A stretch of DNA of 64,000 bases from Bacteroidales bacterium (GCA_017525245.1 JAFXTE010000080.1:62001-126000); one strand, 5' to 3'. Numbered from the stretch's first letter, positions 26,172 through 35,363 are shown. Numbers and translations are program-made. The notes: generated by a model from the letters alone, not told the origin.

Positions 26172-27302
26172 ATGAAATTCATCGTATCAAGCGACTTGTT
26201 ATATCGCAATTTAAGTGCCATTAGTGGCGTGATGGGAACGAACAGCACTATGCCCATCTTAGACAATTTTTTAGTTACTATTGAAGGAGACCAGTTGAAA
26301 CTTACTGCTTCGGACTTGGAGTCCACGATGACTTCCGTAATTGAGTTGGATAATGTTGAAGGCGAAGGCTCTGTGGCAGTTCCCGCCAAGATTCTGCTTG
26401 AAACACTGAAACTGATGCCAGACATGCCGCTTGTCTTTGCCATTGACACGGAGAACAATATCCTGAAATTCACATCCTCAAATGGTGAATACGGAGCTCC
26501 TTGTTTCCCGAGCGACGAATATCCGACGGTAAAACCGATAGAATCGCCCAAAAGCTTTGAAATCCGGGCATCTGTGTTGCAGCGCGCTATCAGCAAAACG
26601 ATTTTCGCCACGGGCAACGATGAATTGCGCCCGAACATGATGGGGGTCCTCTGCGAGCTGTCCTCGGATAATGTCACATTTGTGGCCACCGATGCGCACA
26701 AATTGGTCCGTTATCGTAACGCAGAAGTTCAAACAGAGGAGTTCTCCTCGTTTATTCTGCCCAAGAAACCCATCGCGCACCTTAAAAATATCCTTGCAAA
26801 TGTCGGAGATACAGTTCATGTGGATTATTCTGACGAGACGCACCACATCAGGTTCGCTTTCGGAAACTTTGAACTCTATTCCTCTCTAAAAGAAGGCAAA
26901 TACCCTAATTATGAGTCGGTTATACCAAAGGAGAATCCTAACGTGCTGACTATCGGTCGCGATGAATTCCTGAAGTCCATTCGCCGTTTGGGCAACTATT
27001 CCAGCCAGTCCACATTCCAGGTTCGCCTTTCGCTGCTTGATACCGGTCTCAATTTGACCGCTGAGGATATGGATTTCTCTTACAAAGGTGCTGAAAGTAT
27101 TCAGTGCGAATACAATGGCGAACCAATGGAGATCGGTTTCAACTCTCGTTTCTTGCGCGAAATGATTGAGAACCTTGATGTTGACACGATCCAGATGTCG
27201 TTCTCCAAACCGTCGCGTGCCGCCCTGATCGCTCCCACAGTCCAGCATGATGAAAACGAGGACGTGCTGATGTTGATTATGCCGGTGATGCTGAACTATT
27301 AA
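26172..27302 (+). CDS. dnaN: DNA polymerase III beta subunit (sliding clamp)
   Basis: 376 residues, the standard clamp length. It encircles DNA and tethers the replicative polymerase. The three clamp domains are recognisable: MKFIVSSDLLYRNLSAISGV with MPILDNFLVTIEGD; RPNMMGVLCELSSDNVTFVATDAHKL at the domain 2 centre; and domain 3 with MEIGFNSRFLREMIENL and the C-terminal LMLIMPVMLNY. It stands alone upstream of rnpB, not beside dnaA or recF as in many bacteria. Confidence 0.96.
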   Translation: MKFIVSSDLLYRNLSAISGVMGTNSTMPILDNFLVTIEGDQLKLTASDLESTMTSVIELDNVEGEGSVAVPAKILLETLKLMPDMPLVFAIDTENNILKFTSSNGEYGAPCFPSDEYPTVKPIESPKSFEIRASVLQRAISKTIFATGNDELRPNMMGVLCELSSDNVTFVATDAHKLVRYRNAEVQTEEFSSFILPKKPIAHLKNILANVGDTVHVDYSDETHHIRFAFGNFELYSSLKEGKYPNYESVIPKENPNVLTIGRDEFLKSIRRLGNYSSQSTFQVRLSLLDTGLNLTAEDMDFSYKGAESIQCEYNGEPMEIGFNSRFLREMIENLDVDTIQMSFSKPSRAALIAPTVQHDENEDVLMLIMPVMLNY

Positions 27303-27306
27303 TGTC

Positions 27307-27351
27307 GATTTGCGGTTTGCGATTTGCGATGAAATCTGAAATCTGAAATCT
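27307..27351. repeat. Heptamer tandem arrays (GATTTGC and GAAATCT units)
   Basis: Three 7-bp GATTTGC-type units (27307-27327) run into three GAAATCT units (27331-27351), filling the spacer between dnaN and rnpB. Confidence 0.7.
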
Positions 27352-27358
27352 AAAAAAA

Positions 27359-27690
27359 GGAAAACCGAGTTGTCGCGGCCGCGAGGCTGAGGAAAGTCCG
27401 GGCAACGCAGAGCACCATACTTCCTAACGGGAAGGCACGCGAAAGCGTGACAGACAGTGCAACAGAAAGGATACCGCCCGCTTGTCGGGTAAGGGTGAAA
27501 ACGTGAGGTAAGAGCTCACGCCGCCGTCAGTGATGCCGGCGGGGGCAAACCTTATGGGTTGAAAGACCAAATAAACCGGGGCTTGAGGGCTGCTCGTTCG
27601 ACCCGGAGGGTAGGTTGATAGAGGCATGCGGTGACGCATGTTCGAGATAAATGACAACATAAAACAGAACCCGGCTTACGGGTTTTCCTT
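27359..27690 (+). ncRNA. rnpB: RNase P RNA (bacterial class A, Bacteroidota type)
   Basis: The 5' P4 strand appears as GAGGAAAGTCCGGGC near 27389-27403 and its 3' partner as ACAGAACCCGGCTTAC near 27664-27679. The 5' end GGAAAACCGAG pairs with the 3' end CGGGTTTTCC to form P1, followed by a T run acting as terminator. The characteristic CAACAGAAAGGATACC and GAGGGCTGCTCG segments lie between. It is the catalytic RNA of the pre-tRNA 5' processing enzyme. Length of about 330 nt is normal. The end coordinates are accurate to a few bases. Confidence 0.95.
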
Positions 27691-27694
27691 TTTT

Positions 27695-28060
27695 TTACCA
27701 CTTGGGTTTGAAAGCGTTCTCAATATGGTTCACATCCTGGCATTCCGGACTGTTTACCACGGAGATGATGTCAAACCGAATCTCTTTTCTCACATTTTTA
27801 AACTTTGCGTAGTACATCGCGGCACGTATGAGATGCCGCTGCTTCTGCATATCAACAAAAACCTCAGGACTGCCGAAAGCTATGCTTTTCCGCGTTTTTA
27901 CCTCCACAATAACAAGATATTCGTCGTTCTCCGCAATGATGTCCACCTCCAGATGACCGCACCTCCAGTTTCGCTCCAGAATTCTGTAACCCTTTTGTAA
28001 TAAGATGTTTGTGGCTAAGTCCTCGCCATATAATCCTTGCAGTTGCTTTTCTGTTTTCAT
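27695..28060 (-). CDS. yraN: YraN/UPF0102 family endonuclease-like protein
   Basis: 121 residues from the ATG at 28058-28060; upstream in-frame codons would read through the promoter. The PD-(D/E)xK-like signature of UPF0102 is present: GEDLATNILLQKGYRILERN, then HLEVDIIAENDEYLVIVEVKTR, where E38, D40 and EVK form the putative nuclease core. RKEIRFDIISV follows. The family is conserved across bacteria; its physiological role (Holliday-junction-like nuclease) is unsettled. Convergent with rnpB. Confidence 0.9.
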   Translation of the reverse strand: MKTEKQLQGLYGEDLATNILLQKGYRILERNWRCGHLEVDIIAENDEYLVIVEVKTRKSIAFGSPEVFVDMQKQRHLIRAAMYYAKFKNVRKEIRFDIISVVNSPECQDVNHIENAFKPKW

Positions 28061-28100
28061 TTCCCTTTTTGTTTTTAGTGAATAAAAAAATAAAACGCTG

Positions 28101-28108
28101 CAAAGATA
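28101..28108 (-). promoter_or_regulatory. -7 box TATCTTTG for yraN
   Basis: CAAAGATA reads TATCTTTG then CAGC on the minus strand, 40 bp before the yraN ATG. It is back-to-back with the plus-strand box at 28122. Confidence 0.55.
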
Positions 28109-28121
28109 AATAAAATTTTTG

Positions 28122-28129
28122 TATCTTTG
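28122..28129 (+). promoter_or_regulatory. -7 box TATCTTTG for the DUF2851 gene
   Basis: TATCTTTG followed by CGAC, 51 bp before the ATG at 28181, and 13 bp from the divergent box. Confidence 0.55.
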
Positions 28130-28180
28130 CGACATGGAAATAAAAATGGGATAATTCCCTGAAACTATGAAAAAAAGACT

Positions 28181-29482
28181 ATGAAAGAAAATTTTCTCCA
28201 TTATGTATGGCAGCATCGCCACTATGATTTTTTTAACTTGAAAACAACGGACGGACGGGATGTCTATGTCGATTTCCCAGGTTATCACAATGATGATGCC
28301 GGCCCGGACTTTTTGCAAGCGGTGGTTGTTATTGACAACATGCGTTGGATTGGAAGTGTGGAAATCCACTGTAGGAGTTCGGATTGGCTACGGCATAATC
28401 ATCAATATGACGACAAGTATAAGTCTGTGGTTTTACATGTTGTGTATGAGCATGATATGGAAATTTCCATTGGGGAGGAGGAATTTGTTCCGACTCTGGA
28501 ATTAAAAGGAAAGATTCCGTTGGAAATGTTTGCACGGTATGAGACACTTTTAAACACACCGGATATGTTACTGTGCCGTAATAGTTTGCAGACGGTGGAT
28601 TCGGTTGTAATCCAAAACCAGCTGTCGGTGTCGCTTACAGAACGTATGCAACATCGCCAGGAAGGATTCCAATCTATATTGAATAGTTGCCAACAGGATT
28701 GGAACGAGTTGATATATAGGATTATGGCGATAGGATTCGGATGCAAAAAAAATGGAACGGCATTTGAACTGCTTTCCCAAAGCCTTCCGTTCCGCATCGT
28801 AAGAGCGCATCTGTCATCACGATTGCAGATTTATGCGCTAGTGTTTGGTCAGTCCGGATTACTGGAAGTGTGTGAAAAGGACGATTATTCGGAAAGATTG
28901 CGTTATGAGTACGACTATTTGCGTTATAAGTATCGTCTTTCCCCGATTGGTGCGCATCAGTGGAATTGGTTGAGGTTGCGCCCGCAGAATTTCCCTGCGT
29001 TACGTCTCGCGCAATTTTCCCAGATGTTGTATGTGACTGGCAATTCGTTGACCGATCAGGTGTTAAAATCCGAGACGAAAACATTACAACAGTGGCTGTC
29101 CATTGTTCCTGACGAATATTGGGAAACTCATTATCAGTTCGGAAAAACAAGTCCTCGCCATGTTGCTGGGATGGGCGTGTCTATTGTGAATTCGCTCATT
29201 ATCAATGTGGTGGCTCCAATCAGGTTTGCTTTTGCGCGATTTTCGGGTGACGATGACTTACAGGAGAACGCCCTCTCTCTCTTGGAACAGGTTGATTATG
29301 AAAACAATGTGACGACAAGGATTTTTTCAGAGAGCTTGTTTCCCCAAAGGAGCGCGTATGATTCCCAAGCGCAGTTGGAATTGTTTTCCAGTCATTGTTC
29401 CAGAAAACGCTGTTTGGATTGCAGTATAGGGGAAAAGATCGTGCGTGAGATAGGCGTTAACGGTTGTGCCGTTCGAAATTGA
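28181..29482 (+). CDS. DUF2851 family protein
   Basis: 433 residues. Recognised from KENFLHYVWQHRHYDF, GYHNDDAGPDFLQAVVVID, GSVEIHCRSSDWLRHNHQ and YKSVVLHVVYEHDMEI in the N-terminal half, and the C-terminal CxxCxIGxKI-like block CLDCSIGEKIVREIG. DUF2851 is widespread in Bacteroidota with no known activity; the conserved His, Asp and Glu residues of the first 90 positions suggest an enzyme fold. A short ATG-started frame at 28167 ends after four codons and is not the start. Confidence 0.85.
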   Translation: MKENFLHYVWQHRHYDFFNLKTTDGRDVYVDFPGYHNDDAGPDFLQAVVVIDNMRWIGSVEIHCRSSDWLRHNHQYDDKYKSVVLHVVYEHDMEISIGEEEFVPTLELKGKIPLEMFARYETLLNTPDMLLCRNSLQTVDSVVIQNQLSVSLTERMQHRQEGFQSILNSCQQDWNELIYRIMAIGFGCKKNGTAFELLSQSLPFRIVRAHLSSRLQIYALVFGQSGLLEVCEKDDYSERLRYEYDYLRYKYRLSPIGAHQWNWLRLRPQNFPALRLAQFSQMLYVTGNSLTDQVLKSETKTLQQWLSIVPDEYWETHYQFGKTSPRHVAGMGVSIVNSLIINVVAPIRFAFARFSGDDDLQENALSLLEQVDYENNVTTRIFSESLFPQRSAYDSQAQLELFSSHCSRKRCLDCSIGEKIVREIGVNGCAVRN

Positions 29483-29538
29483 AAGGCCTTAATTTTGTGA
29501 TTTTCTGCGTGAAAACATTTTTATATCAAGTAAATGAT

Positions 29539-29546
29539 TATTTTTG
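29539..29546 (+). promoter_or_regulatory. -7 box TATTTTTG for the WG-repeat gene
   Basis: TATTTTTG followed by CAGC, 44 bp ahead of the ATG at 29591. Confidence 0.5.
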
Positions 29547-29590
29547 CAGCGTGTTATTATTAAAATCAAAAATAATCAATCTCTAAAATT

Positions 29591-31942
29591 ATGAAAAAGA
29601 ACATCCTCGTTTTTGCTCTGATTTCTCTCTGTATAATCGTTTCAGCGCAACAAAAACCGAACCCTCTCACGATCACTTCTAATACGCACTTCGTACAGCT
29701 GCCGGAAGAAATCTATTGGGTCTCTGATCTTGAGGACGGCGTTTGGACGGTGAAAAGCGACGATGGATATGCCTTCTTCCTCGACGACGGGCGGAAGCTC
29801 TTCGATTTCGAGTGGACGTGCAATGGCAACCGCAATCCGCAAATGTTAGGCGGTGCCGTGGTGATGACCAAGAAATCGGGCTCTTATCCAAAACCGCAGT
29901 GCATTCTTTACCGCGACGGTGGCGTGAAGGAGCTTCCGTTGGAATGGAGCGGCGCAGCCACCGATTTCGTGGACGGTGTGGCACTCATCGGCACGGGAAA
30001 ATCGTATATTTACATCAACGTCAACGGCCAGCGGGTTTATGGCAACCTCGTTTCCGTGCCCGAACGCTTTGACGGCAGGAACCATACGGTACCGCCGTTG
30101 CGGGAGGGGCTGCGCGCTTACCGGAGCGTGAACACCAGCGGTTACGGCGACAAATGGGGCTACATTGATGACAAAGGCACAGTTGTGATTCCCGCCCGTT
30201 TCGACAAGTGCCGTTCCTTTAGCGAAGGATATGCTTTGGTACAGGAGGGTAAATCCATCTACTTCATTGATAAGAAAGGCAATAAGGCCATTTCGTTGGA
30301 GAAGGTTGATGCGGAAGACCTTATGTGGGGCGATGTGGGTGATGTGCGGAACGGTTATTTCCTGGTGGCCGGTCATGAGCGCACCTACTACAATACAAAG
30401 GGTGAAAAGGCGTTCAGTTCTGGCGGAGCAACATGGTTCTACAACGGGTATGCCTTTTGCGCGATGCCCAAGAATTTTGAGGTGAACCGTGTGATTGACG
30501 TGAATTTTGACGTGGTTGGTTACATTCCCAGTGTCCATTCCTCTTGGGACGATGACGGCTGCAGACCTGTGTTTTCTCCTGTGGGTGTGGCTACTGTGGA
30601 GCACAACCGCGTGATTGCTCCCGACGGAACCACCCTCATCCAACATAGAGCCAACTCCCCGAAGCGGAAACTCCCCAATAACTATGGCATCAGCGATTTC
30701 AGCGCCTCGGGTTACGCCCAGGCCTGGCTTGACAACTTCCGCGACCGCTACAAGGGATTCATCAACTTGAATGGCGAATTTGTCATTATCTATGAATGGA
30801 ATCACAACTTGGGGGCCGTTGTGAGGGATGAAAACAACCCACCCATACCTTGTAAGAATCCGCCATGTAAAGTCGGCGACGAGCCATGTACGGGGTGTGA
30901 CACTATCCCTATCACACCTGAGCCCACCGAACCGATAGGTCCGATAACGGTTACGCGGCACGAATACACCGTCACCGTCACAGCTGTCCCGGCTGACGGA
31001 GGTACGGTGAGCGGCGGCGGCAAATACCTGTTAGGCAGCGATGTGAAACTCGGTGCTGCCCCGAACAAAGATTGGAAACTGGTGAAATGGGAGTGTACGA
31101 CCCCGGGGTATTATAACAGAAGACTGCCTGCCGATGTACATATCGATGGGCGCGACCTCAGTTTTGTGGCTTACTTCAAGAAAAAACCCGAAAAGGAAGA
31201 TCCGGAACCGCCATATACGGGCAGCTATTGCGCACGCCAGAGCGGGGTGCAGTACGAGGCCGCCAACGTGGAATTTGATGTCTATATGGAGATGAGCGCC
31301 AACAACGACATCCAATCGCCTTATGGGGAGCAGACCTACGGTTTCCTCACCTGCGTGATGGACCCCAACGCACCGGTGACCAATGGCGAAACGGTCAACG
31401 GCAAGACCATTGGGGTGTCGTACAAGATGTTCTTTGTGCCGATGAAGATTGCCGGTTTCCTCAAGGACAAGGCCGGTAAACGGTATCTGGTGCTCGATGG
31501 TGGCCAGTTTATGGTCAGCGACATCGAATTCACGGGAGCGGATGATCTCACTTTGATGTATCTCAACTCCATCATGAAGAGCGAAGGTACGATCGGGACA
31601 CTTTCCACGGGGCGCTATCGTCTTGAAATGCTGGATTATGATGAGAACACGGGCGAATGCACCTTTGGTGAGCTGTACCGCTTCCATCCCGAAAACGGAT
31701 GGATGGTGGCCGACGAATATCCCGCCACGACAACGGACACCTATTACGGCAGCAAAACGGTGGCCAACGCCATCACCGGCACACTTTTCAAAGGATTGCG
31801 GATGAAAGTCTGTTCCAAGCGCGAGGTGGAATTCACGCCGCCACAAGGGTGGGTGAAAGAGGGTTATGACGATTTTGTGGCAAAGTTGATGCAGCAGATG
31901 CGTGCCCTGACAACGGATTGGGATAAATGCTTTGGGGAATAG
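29591..31942 (+). CDS. Secreted WG-repeat protein with InlB-type B-repeat
   Basis: 783 residues. Signal peptide MKKNILVFALISLCIIVSAQ. Residues ~35-410 carry WG-type repeats (KWGYIDDKGTVVIPARFDKC, ALVQEGKSIYFIDKKGNKAI, YKGFINLNGEFVIIYEW). A Cys/Pro linker with Cys421, 426, 433 and 436 follows, then a divergent InlB B-repeat near 455-535 (AVPADGGTVSGGGKYLLGSD, WKLVKWECTT). The last ~240 residues match nothing I recognise. No T9SS C-terminal domain is seen. A cell-envelope or surface role is inferred. Base composition is noticeably GC-richer than the upstream DUF2851 gene. Confidence 0.7.
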   Translation: MKKNILVFALISLCIIVSAQQKPNPLTITSNTHFVQLPEEIYWVSDLEDGVWTVKSDDGYAFFLDDGRKLFDFEWTCNGNRNPQMLGGAVVMTKKSGSYPKPQCILYRDGGVKELPLEWSGAATDFVDGVALIGTGKSYIYINVNGQRVYGNLVSVPERFDGRNHTVPPLREGLRAYRSVNTSGYGDKWGYIDDKGTVVIPARFDKCRSFSEGYALVQEGKSIYFIDKKGNKAISLEKVDAEDLMWGDVGDVRNGYFLVAGHERTYYNTKGEKAFSSGGATWFYNGYAFCAMPKNFEVNRVIDVNFDVVGYIPSVHSSWDDDGCRPVFSPVGVATVEHNRVIAPDGTTLIQHRANSPKRKLPNNYGISDFSASGYAQAWLDNFRDRYKGFINLNGEFVIIYEWNHNLGAVVRDENNPPIPCKNPPCKVGDEPCTGCDTIPITPEPTEPIGPITVTRHEYTVTVTAVPADGGTVSGGGKYLLGSDVKLGAAPNKDWKLVKWECTTPGYYNRRLPADVHIDGRDLSFVAYFKKKPEKEDPEPPYTGSYCARQSGVQYEAANVEFDVYMEMSANNDIQSPYGEQTYGFLTCVMDPNAPVTNGETVNGKTIGVSYKMFFVPMKIAGFLKDKAGKRYLVLDGGQFMVSDIEFTGADDLTLMYLNSIMKSEGTIGTLSTGRYRLEMLDYDENTGECTFGELYRFHPENGWMVADEYPATTTDTYYGSKTVANAITGTLFKGLRMKVCSKREVEFTPPQGWVKEGYDDFVAKLMQQMRALTTDWDKCFGE

Positions 31943-31964
31943 TCGGGGGTATTCGTAATTTGCG

Positions 31965-31972
31965 TATCTTTG
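31965..31972 (+). promoter_or_regulatory. -7 box TATCTTTG for ffh
   Basis: TATCTTTG followed by CGGC, 40 bp before the ffh ATG. Confidence 0.55.
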
Positions 31973-32012
31973 CGGCCTCAAAAAAAATGAATGAAAAACC
32001 AACAATATAACA

Positions 32013-33353
32013 ATGTTTGAAAGTTTATCCGACAGATTAGAACGTTCGTTTAAGATACTGAAAGGTCAGGGCAAGATTACTGAAATCAATGTAGCCGAGA
32101 CCACCAAGGAAATCCGAAAGGCACTCATAGACGCCGATGTGAGCTACGCCATCGCAAAAGAGTTCACCAACAGTGTGAAGGAGAAGGCTATCGGCATGAA
32201 TGTCATTAACGCCGTGTCGCCCAACCAGTTGATGGTGAAAATTACCTACGACGAACTGATTGCGCTCATGGGCAATCAGGCGGTTGATATCAACCTCAAG
32301 GGTTCGCCCGCCATTATCCTGATGGCCGGTCTGCAGGGTTCTGGTAAGACTACCCACAGTGCGAAGCTCGCCAATCTTTTGAAAACCAAGCGTGGCAAGA
32401 AGCCCTTGCTGGCCGCTTGCGACGTTTATCGTCCTGCCGCTATTGACCAGTTGCAGGTGCTTGGTCAACAGATTGGCGTGGAGGTTTATGCCGAACTTGA
32501 CAACAAAAAGCCCGTAGAAATCGCAAAGAACGCGGTGAAACGCGCCAAAGACTACGGTTACGATGTGGTCATCATCGATACCGCCGGCCGTCTTGCCGTT
32601 GACGAGGAGATGATGAACGAGATTTCCAACATCAAGGAAGCGGTCAACCCGCAGGAAATCCTCTTTGTGGTGGATGCCATGACCGGTCAGGATGCCGTGA
32701 ACACGGCCAAAGCTTTCAACGACCGTCTCAACTTCGACGGTGTCATCCTTACCAAGCTTGACGGCGACACCCGTGGCGGTGCCGCGCTCACTATCCGCAA
32801 GGTCACTGAAAAGCCCATCAAGTTTGTCGGTATGGGCGAGAAGATGGAGGCTCTTGACGTGTTCCATCCGGAACGTATGGCAGAGCGTATCCTCGGCATG
32901 GGTGACATTCGTTCCTTCGTGGAACGTGCTCAGGAGCAGTTCGACGACGAGGAAGCCGCCAAACTCTCCAAGAAACTGGCCAAGAACCAGTTCGACTTCA
33001 ACGACTTCAACCAACAGATCCAGCAAATCAAGAAAATGGGCAATGTGAAGGATCTCATGGGCATGATTCCCGGCATGGGCAAAATTGTGCGCAACATGGA
33101 TATCGATGACGATGTTTTCAAGAGTGTTGAGGTGATGATCCAGTCAATGACTCCCGAGGAACGTGCTAACCCTGATATCATCAATGGTTCTCGTCGCAAA
33201 CGTATCGCGCGCGGTTCCGGTCGTGATATTCAAGACGTTAACCGTCTCATCAAACAGTTTGACGACATTCGCAAGGTGATGAAGGCCGTGAACAATGGCT
33301 CCGGCAAAACCAGAGGGATGATGCGTGCCATGAATGCCCGCGGAAGAAGATAA
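32013..33353 (+). CDS. ffh: Signal recognition particle protein Ffh (SRP54)
   Basis: 446 residues. The N domain begins MFESLSDRLERSFKILKGQG. The G domain has P-loop GLQGSGKTTHSAKLA near 107-121, DVYRPAAIDQL, VVIIDTAGRLAVDEEM, LTKLDGDTRGGAAL and GMGEKMEALDVFHPERMA. The Met-rich M domain near 330-446 (MGNVKDLMGMIPGMGK, GSRRKRIARGSGRDIQDVN) binds signal sequences and the 4.5S RNA. Essential co-translational targeting factor. Eight base pairs from the msrA start, so probably co-transcribed. Confidence 0.97.
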   Translation: MFESLSDRLERSFKILKGQGKITEINVAETTKEIRKALIDADVSYAIAKEFTNSVKEKAIGMNVINAVSPNQLMVKITYDELIALMGNQAVDINLKGSPAIILMAGLQGSGKTTHSAKLANLLKTKRGKKPLLAACDVYRPAAIDQLQVLGQQIGVEVYAELDNKKPVEIAKNAVKRAKDYGYDVVIIDTAGRLAVDEEMMNEISNIKEAVNPQEILFVVDAMTGQDAVNTAKAFNDRLNFDGVILTKLDGDTRGGAALTIRKVTEKPIKFVGMGEKMEALDVFHPERMAERILGMGDIRSFVERAQEQFDDEEAAKLSKKLAKNQFDFNDFNQQIQQIKKMGNVKDLMGMIPGMGKIVRNMDIDDDVFKSVEVMIQSMTPEERANPDIINGSRRKRIARGSGRDIQDVNRLIKQFDDIRKVMKAVNNGSGKTRGMMRAMNARGRR

Positions 33354-33361
33354 CGGCCGCC

Positions 33362-33868
33362 ATGAAGGAAATTTACTTGGCTGGCGGCTGCTTTTGGGGT
33401 ACCGAACACTACTTCAAGCAGATTGACGGAGTGTTGGAAACTGAAACAGGTTTCGCCAATGGCAACACCGAAAATCCGACTTACGAGGAGGTATATACTG
33501 ATACCACAGGCTACGCTGAAACGGTGAAAGTTGTTTATGACGAGAGTAGGGTAGGGCTGCCTTTTTTGCTTGACATGTTCTTCCACGCTATCGACCCGAC
33601 GTTGCTCAACCGGCAGGGTCATGACGTGGGCACACGCTACCGTACGGGTGTCTATTACACGGACGAAGTTGAATTGCCGGTTATCAAGCGTGTTTTCGAA
33701 GAGAAACAGAAGTTGTATAATCAGCCGATTGTGACTGAGATTGCACCGTTGCGCAATTTCTTCCCCGCCGATGAGTACCATCAGGACTATCTGGACAAGC
33801 ATCCCGACGGATATTGCCATCTTCCTGTTGAACTGTTCGAATTTGTCCGCAAATCCTCCCGTCACTAA
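33362..33868 (+). CDS. msrA: Peptide-methionine (S)-S-oxide reductase MsrA
   Basis: 168 residues, the minimal MsrA length. GGCFWGTEHYF gives the catalytic Cys10. GFANGNTENPTYEEVYTDTTGYAETV is the family core, followed by DPTLLNRQGHDVGTRYRTGVYY. It repairs methionine-S-sulfoxide in proteins. No MsrB domain is fused. It ends at a bidirectional terminator. Confidence 0.96.
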   Translation: MKEIYLAGGCFWGTEHYFKQIDGVLETETGFANGNTENPTYEEVYTDTTGYAETVKVVYDESRVGLPFLLDMFFHAIDPTLLNRQGHDVGTRYRTGVYYTDEVELPVIKRVFEEKQKLYNQPIVTEIAPLRNFFPADEYHQDYLDKHPDGYCHLPVELFEFVRKSSRH

Positions 33869-33889
33869 TCTTCTACCCTAAACCAAAAC

Positions 33890-33921
33890 AAAGCCCCGAA
33901 AGTTTCAACTTCCGGGGCTTT
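33890..33921. terminator. Bidirectional terminator between msrA and gpmA
   Basis: Stem arms AAAGCCCCG and CGGGGCTTT around an inner GAAAG/CTTC-type extension. It lies in the 75-bp gap between convergent genes and can serve both. Confidence 0.85.
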
Positions 33922-33943
33922 GCATTTATGTTTCCGCAATAAA

Positions 33944-34696
33944 TCACGCTTTCGTCTGATTTGCGACACCGTCCTGCTTGGCTTTCAGTTCCTCATCGGA
34001 GAGGCCGAGGTAACGGTCGCTGATGACCTGCATCTCATTGTCAAGTTCAAGCAGATAGGGCACGCCGGTGGGGATGTTAAGTTTCACAATATCCTCATTT
34101 GACATGTTTTTCATGAATTTGATGATACCGCGGATACTGTTGCCGTGCGCCACGACCATCACTTGTTTGTACTGGCGCAATGATTCCACGATGTTGACGT
34201 TCCACAACGGGATGATGCGCTTGGTGGCATCCATCAACGATTCGGTGGCGGGGCGGGCGGCTTTGAATTTGATGTCTTGGTAGCGGATATCAAATTTCGG
34301 GTGGCGCGGGTCGTCGTCGGCCAAAGGTTCGGGCTCCACGTCATAGCTGCGGCGCCACTTGTTGACCTGCTCTTCGCCATAAATTGACACGGCCTCCTTC
34401 TTGTTCTGTCCCTGCAGCGCACCGTAGTGCTTCTCGTTCAGCCGCCAGGTCTTATATACGGGCAGCCACATCCGGTCCATCTCCTCCAACACATAATTCA
34501 ACGTCTTGATGGCGCGTTTCAGGAACGAGGTGTAGGTGTAGCGGATGTCCAGCCCCGGTTCGTCGCGCAGGATGCGGCCCGCCTGCTTCGCCTCTTCGAT
34601 GCCCTGCGGCGTGAGGTCCACATCCGTCCAGCCCGTGAACTGGTTCGACAGATTCCATTCGCTTTGTCCGTGTCTTATCAATATGAGTTTGTACAT
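33944..34696 (-). CDS. gpmA: 2,3-bisphosphoglycerate-dependent phosphoglycerate mutase
   Basis: 250 residues, standard length. The phosphohistidine motif LIRHGQSEWN (His9) is followed by NQFTGWTDVDLTPQGIEEA, TLNYVLEEMDRMWLPVYKTWRLNEKHYGALQG and VVAHGNSIRGIIK with the second active-site His. Interconverts 3- and 2-phosphoglycerate in glycolysis. Last gene on the minus strand after panC and panD; a period-7 array fills the gap to panD. Confidence 0.97.
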   Translation of the reverse strand: MYKLILIRHGQSEWNLSNQFTGWTDVDLTPQGIEEAKQAGRILRDEPGLDIRYTYTSFLKRAIKTLNYVLEEMDRMWLPVYKTWRLNEKHYGALQGQNKKEAVSIYGEEQVNKWRRSYDVEPEPLADDDPRHPKFDIRYQDIKFKAARPATESLMDATKRIIPLWNVNIVESLRQYKQVMVVAHGNSIRGIIKFMKNMSNEDIVKLNIPTGVPYLLELDNEMQVISDRYLGLSDEELKAKQDGVANQTKA

Positions 34697-34710
34697 TCTT
34701 TTTTTATAAT

Positions 34711-34773
34711 GGTTATGGGTTATGGGTTATTGGTTATTGAAGCTTGTGGTTGGTGAATAGTGATTAGTGAATT
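34711..34773. repeat. Heptamer array with drifting units (GGTTATG to GTGAATT)
   Basis: Nine consecutive 7-bp units in phase: GGTTATG twice, GGTTATT twice, then GAAGCTT, GTGGTTG, GTGAATA, GTGATTA and GTGAATT. Lies between panD and gpmA. Confidence 0.7.
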
Positions 34774-34817
34774 GAACTTTTTATCACCTTTATCGCTATT
34801 AATCGTCCGGCATTGTC

Positions 34818-35162
34818 CTACAGTTTGTTCTCCTTGTTGGGGAACACAATCGTAGGCTTGAACCGTTTCGCCTCTTCGAAGTCCATGGAGGCGTAGGAGA
34901 TGATGACCACGACGTCGCCGACGGCGGCTTTGCGGGCGGCGGGACCGTTCAGGCAAATCACGCCGGAGTCTTTCGCCCCCTTGATGACGTAGGTTTCCAG
35001 CCGTTCGCCGTTGTTGACGTTCAGCACCTGCACTTTCTCGTTCTCGATCATGTTGGCGGCCTCCATCAGCGTCTCGTCGATGGTGATGCTGCCCACGTAG
35101 TTCAGATTCGCCTCCGTGACGGTGGCTTTGTGTATTTTCGATTTCAGGACTTCTATATTCAT
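34818..35162 (-). CDS. panD: Aspartate 1-decarboxylase proenzyme
   Basis: 114 residues. Makes beta-alanine for pantothenate. The self-cleavage site is NYVGSITID with Gly24-Ser25, which generates the pyruvoyl group. [13 protein letters not shown] and [20 protein letters not shown] match the barrel core. It lies downstream of panC on the minus strand, although period-7 repeats fill the 200-bp gap; panB is about 18 kb away on the plus strand. Confidence 0.97.
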   Translation of the reverse strand: MNIEVLKSKIHKATVTEANLNYVGSITIDETLMEAANMIENEKVQVLNVNNGERLETYVIKGAKDSGVICLNGPAARKAAVGDVVVIISYASMDFEEAKRFKPTIVFPNKENKL

Positions 35163-35218
35163 CGGTGTTGATTGTTGTTTATTATCTTTTTTATAGTCGT
35201 GACTTTTATTGGTTTTTA

Positions 35219-35252
35219 GTTTTAAGACGTCAGACGTATGACTTAAGACTTT
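35219..35252. repeat. Degenerate heptamer array near panD (AGACGTC-like)
   Basis: AAGACGT, CAGACGT, ATGACTT and AAGACTT follow each other at 7-bp spacing within the panD-panC gap. It is weaker than other arrays. Confidence 0.45.
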
Positions 35253-35328
35253 TGGGGGTATTCGATTTTACAATTTTAAATTGTATTCACTTCTTGTATC
35301 TTTTTTTATCGTAATGTATCAAAATCCA

Positions 35329-35363
35329 AAGTCCCAAGTCCCAAGTCCCAAGTCTCAAGTCTA
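35329..35363. repeat. Heptamer array (AAGTCCC) at the panC stop
   Basis: Three AAGTCCC units followed by AAGTCTC and AAGTCTA; the last unit includes the panC stop codon (CTA on the plus strand). Confidence 0.75.

Noticed and set aside
27424..27660. Open frames on both strands within rnpB
   Set aside because: The region is an RNase P RNA with both P4 halves and a P1 helix; the frames are incidental.
28061..28369. Extended start for the YraN protein
   Set aside because: The extension crosses both divergent -7 boxes and the start of the DUF2851 gene.
29846..32005. Two long minus-strand frames inside the WG-repeat gene
   Set aside because: Their translations show no family features; the plus frame has a signal peptide, WG repeats and an upstream promoter box.
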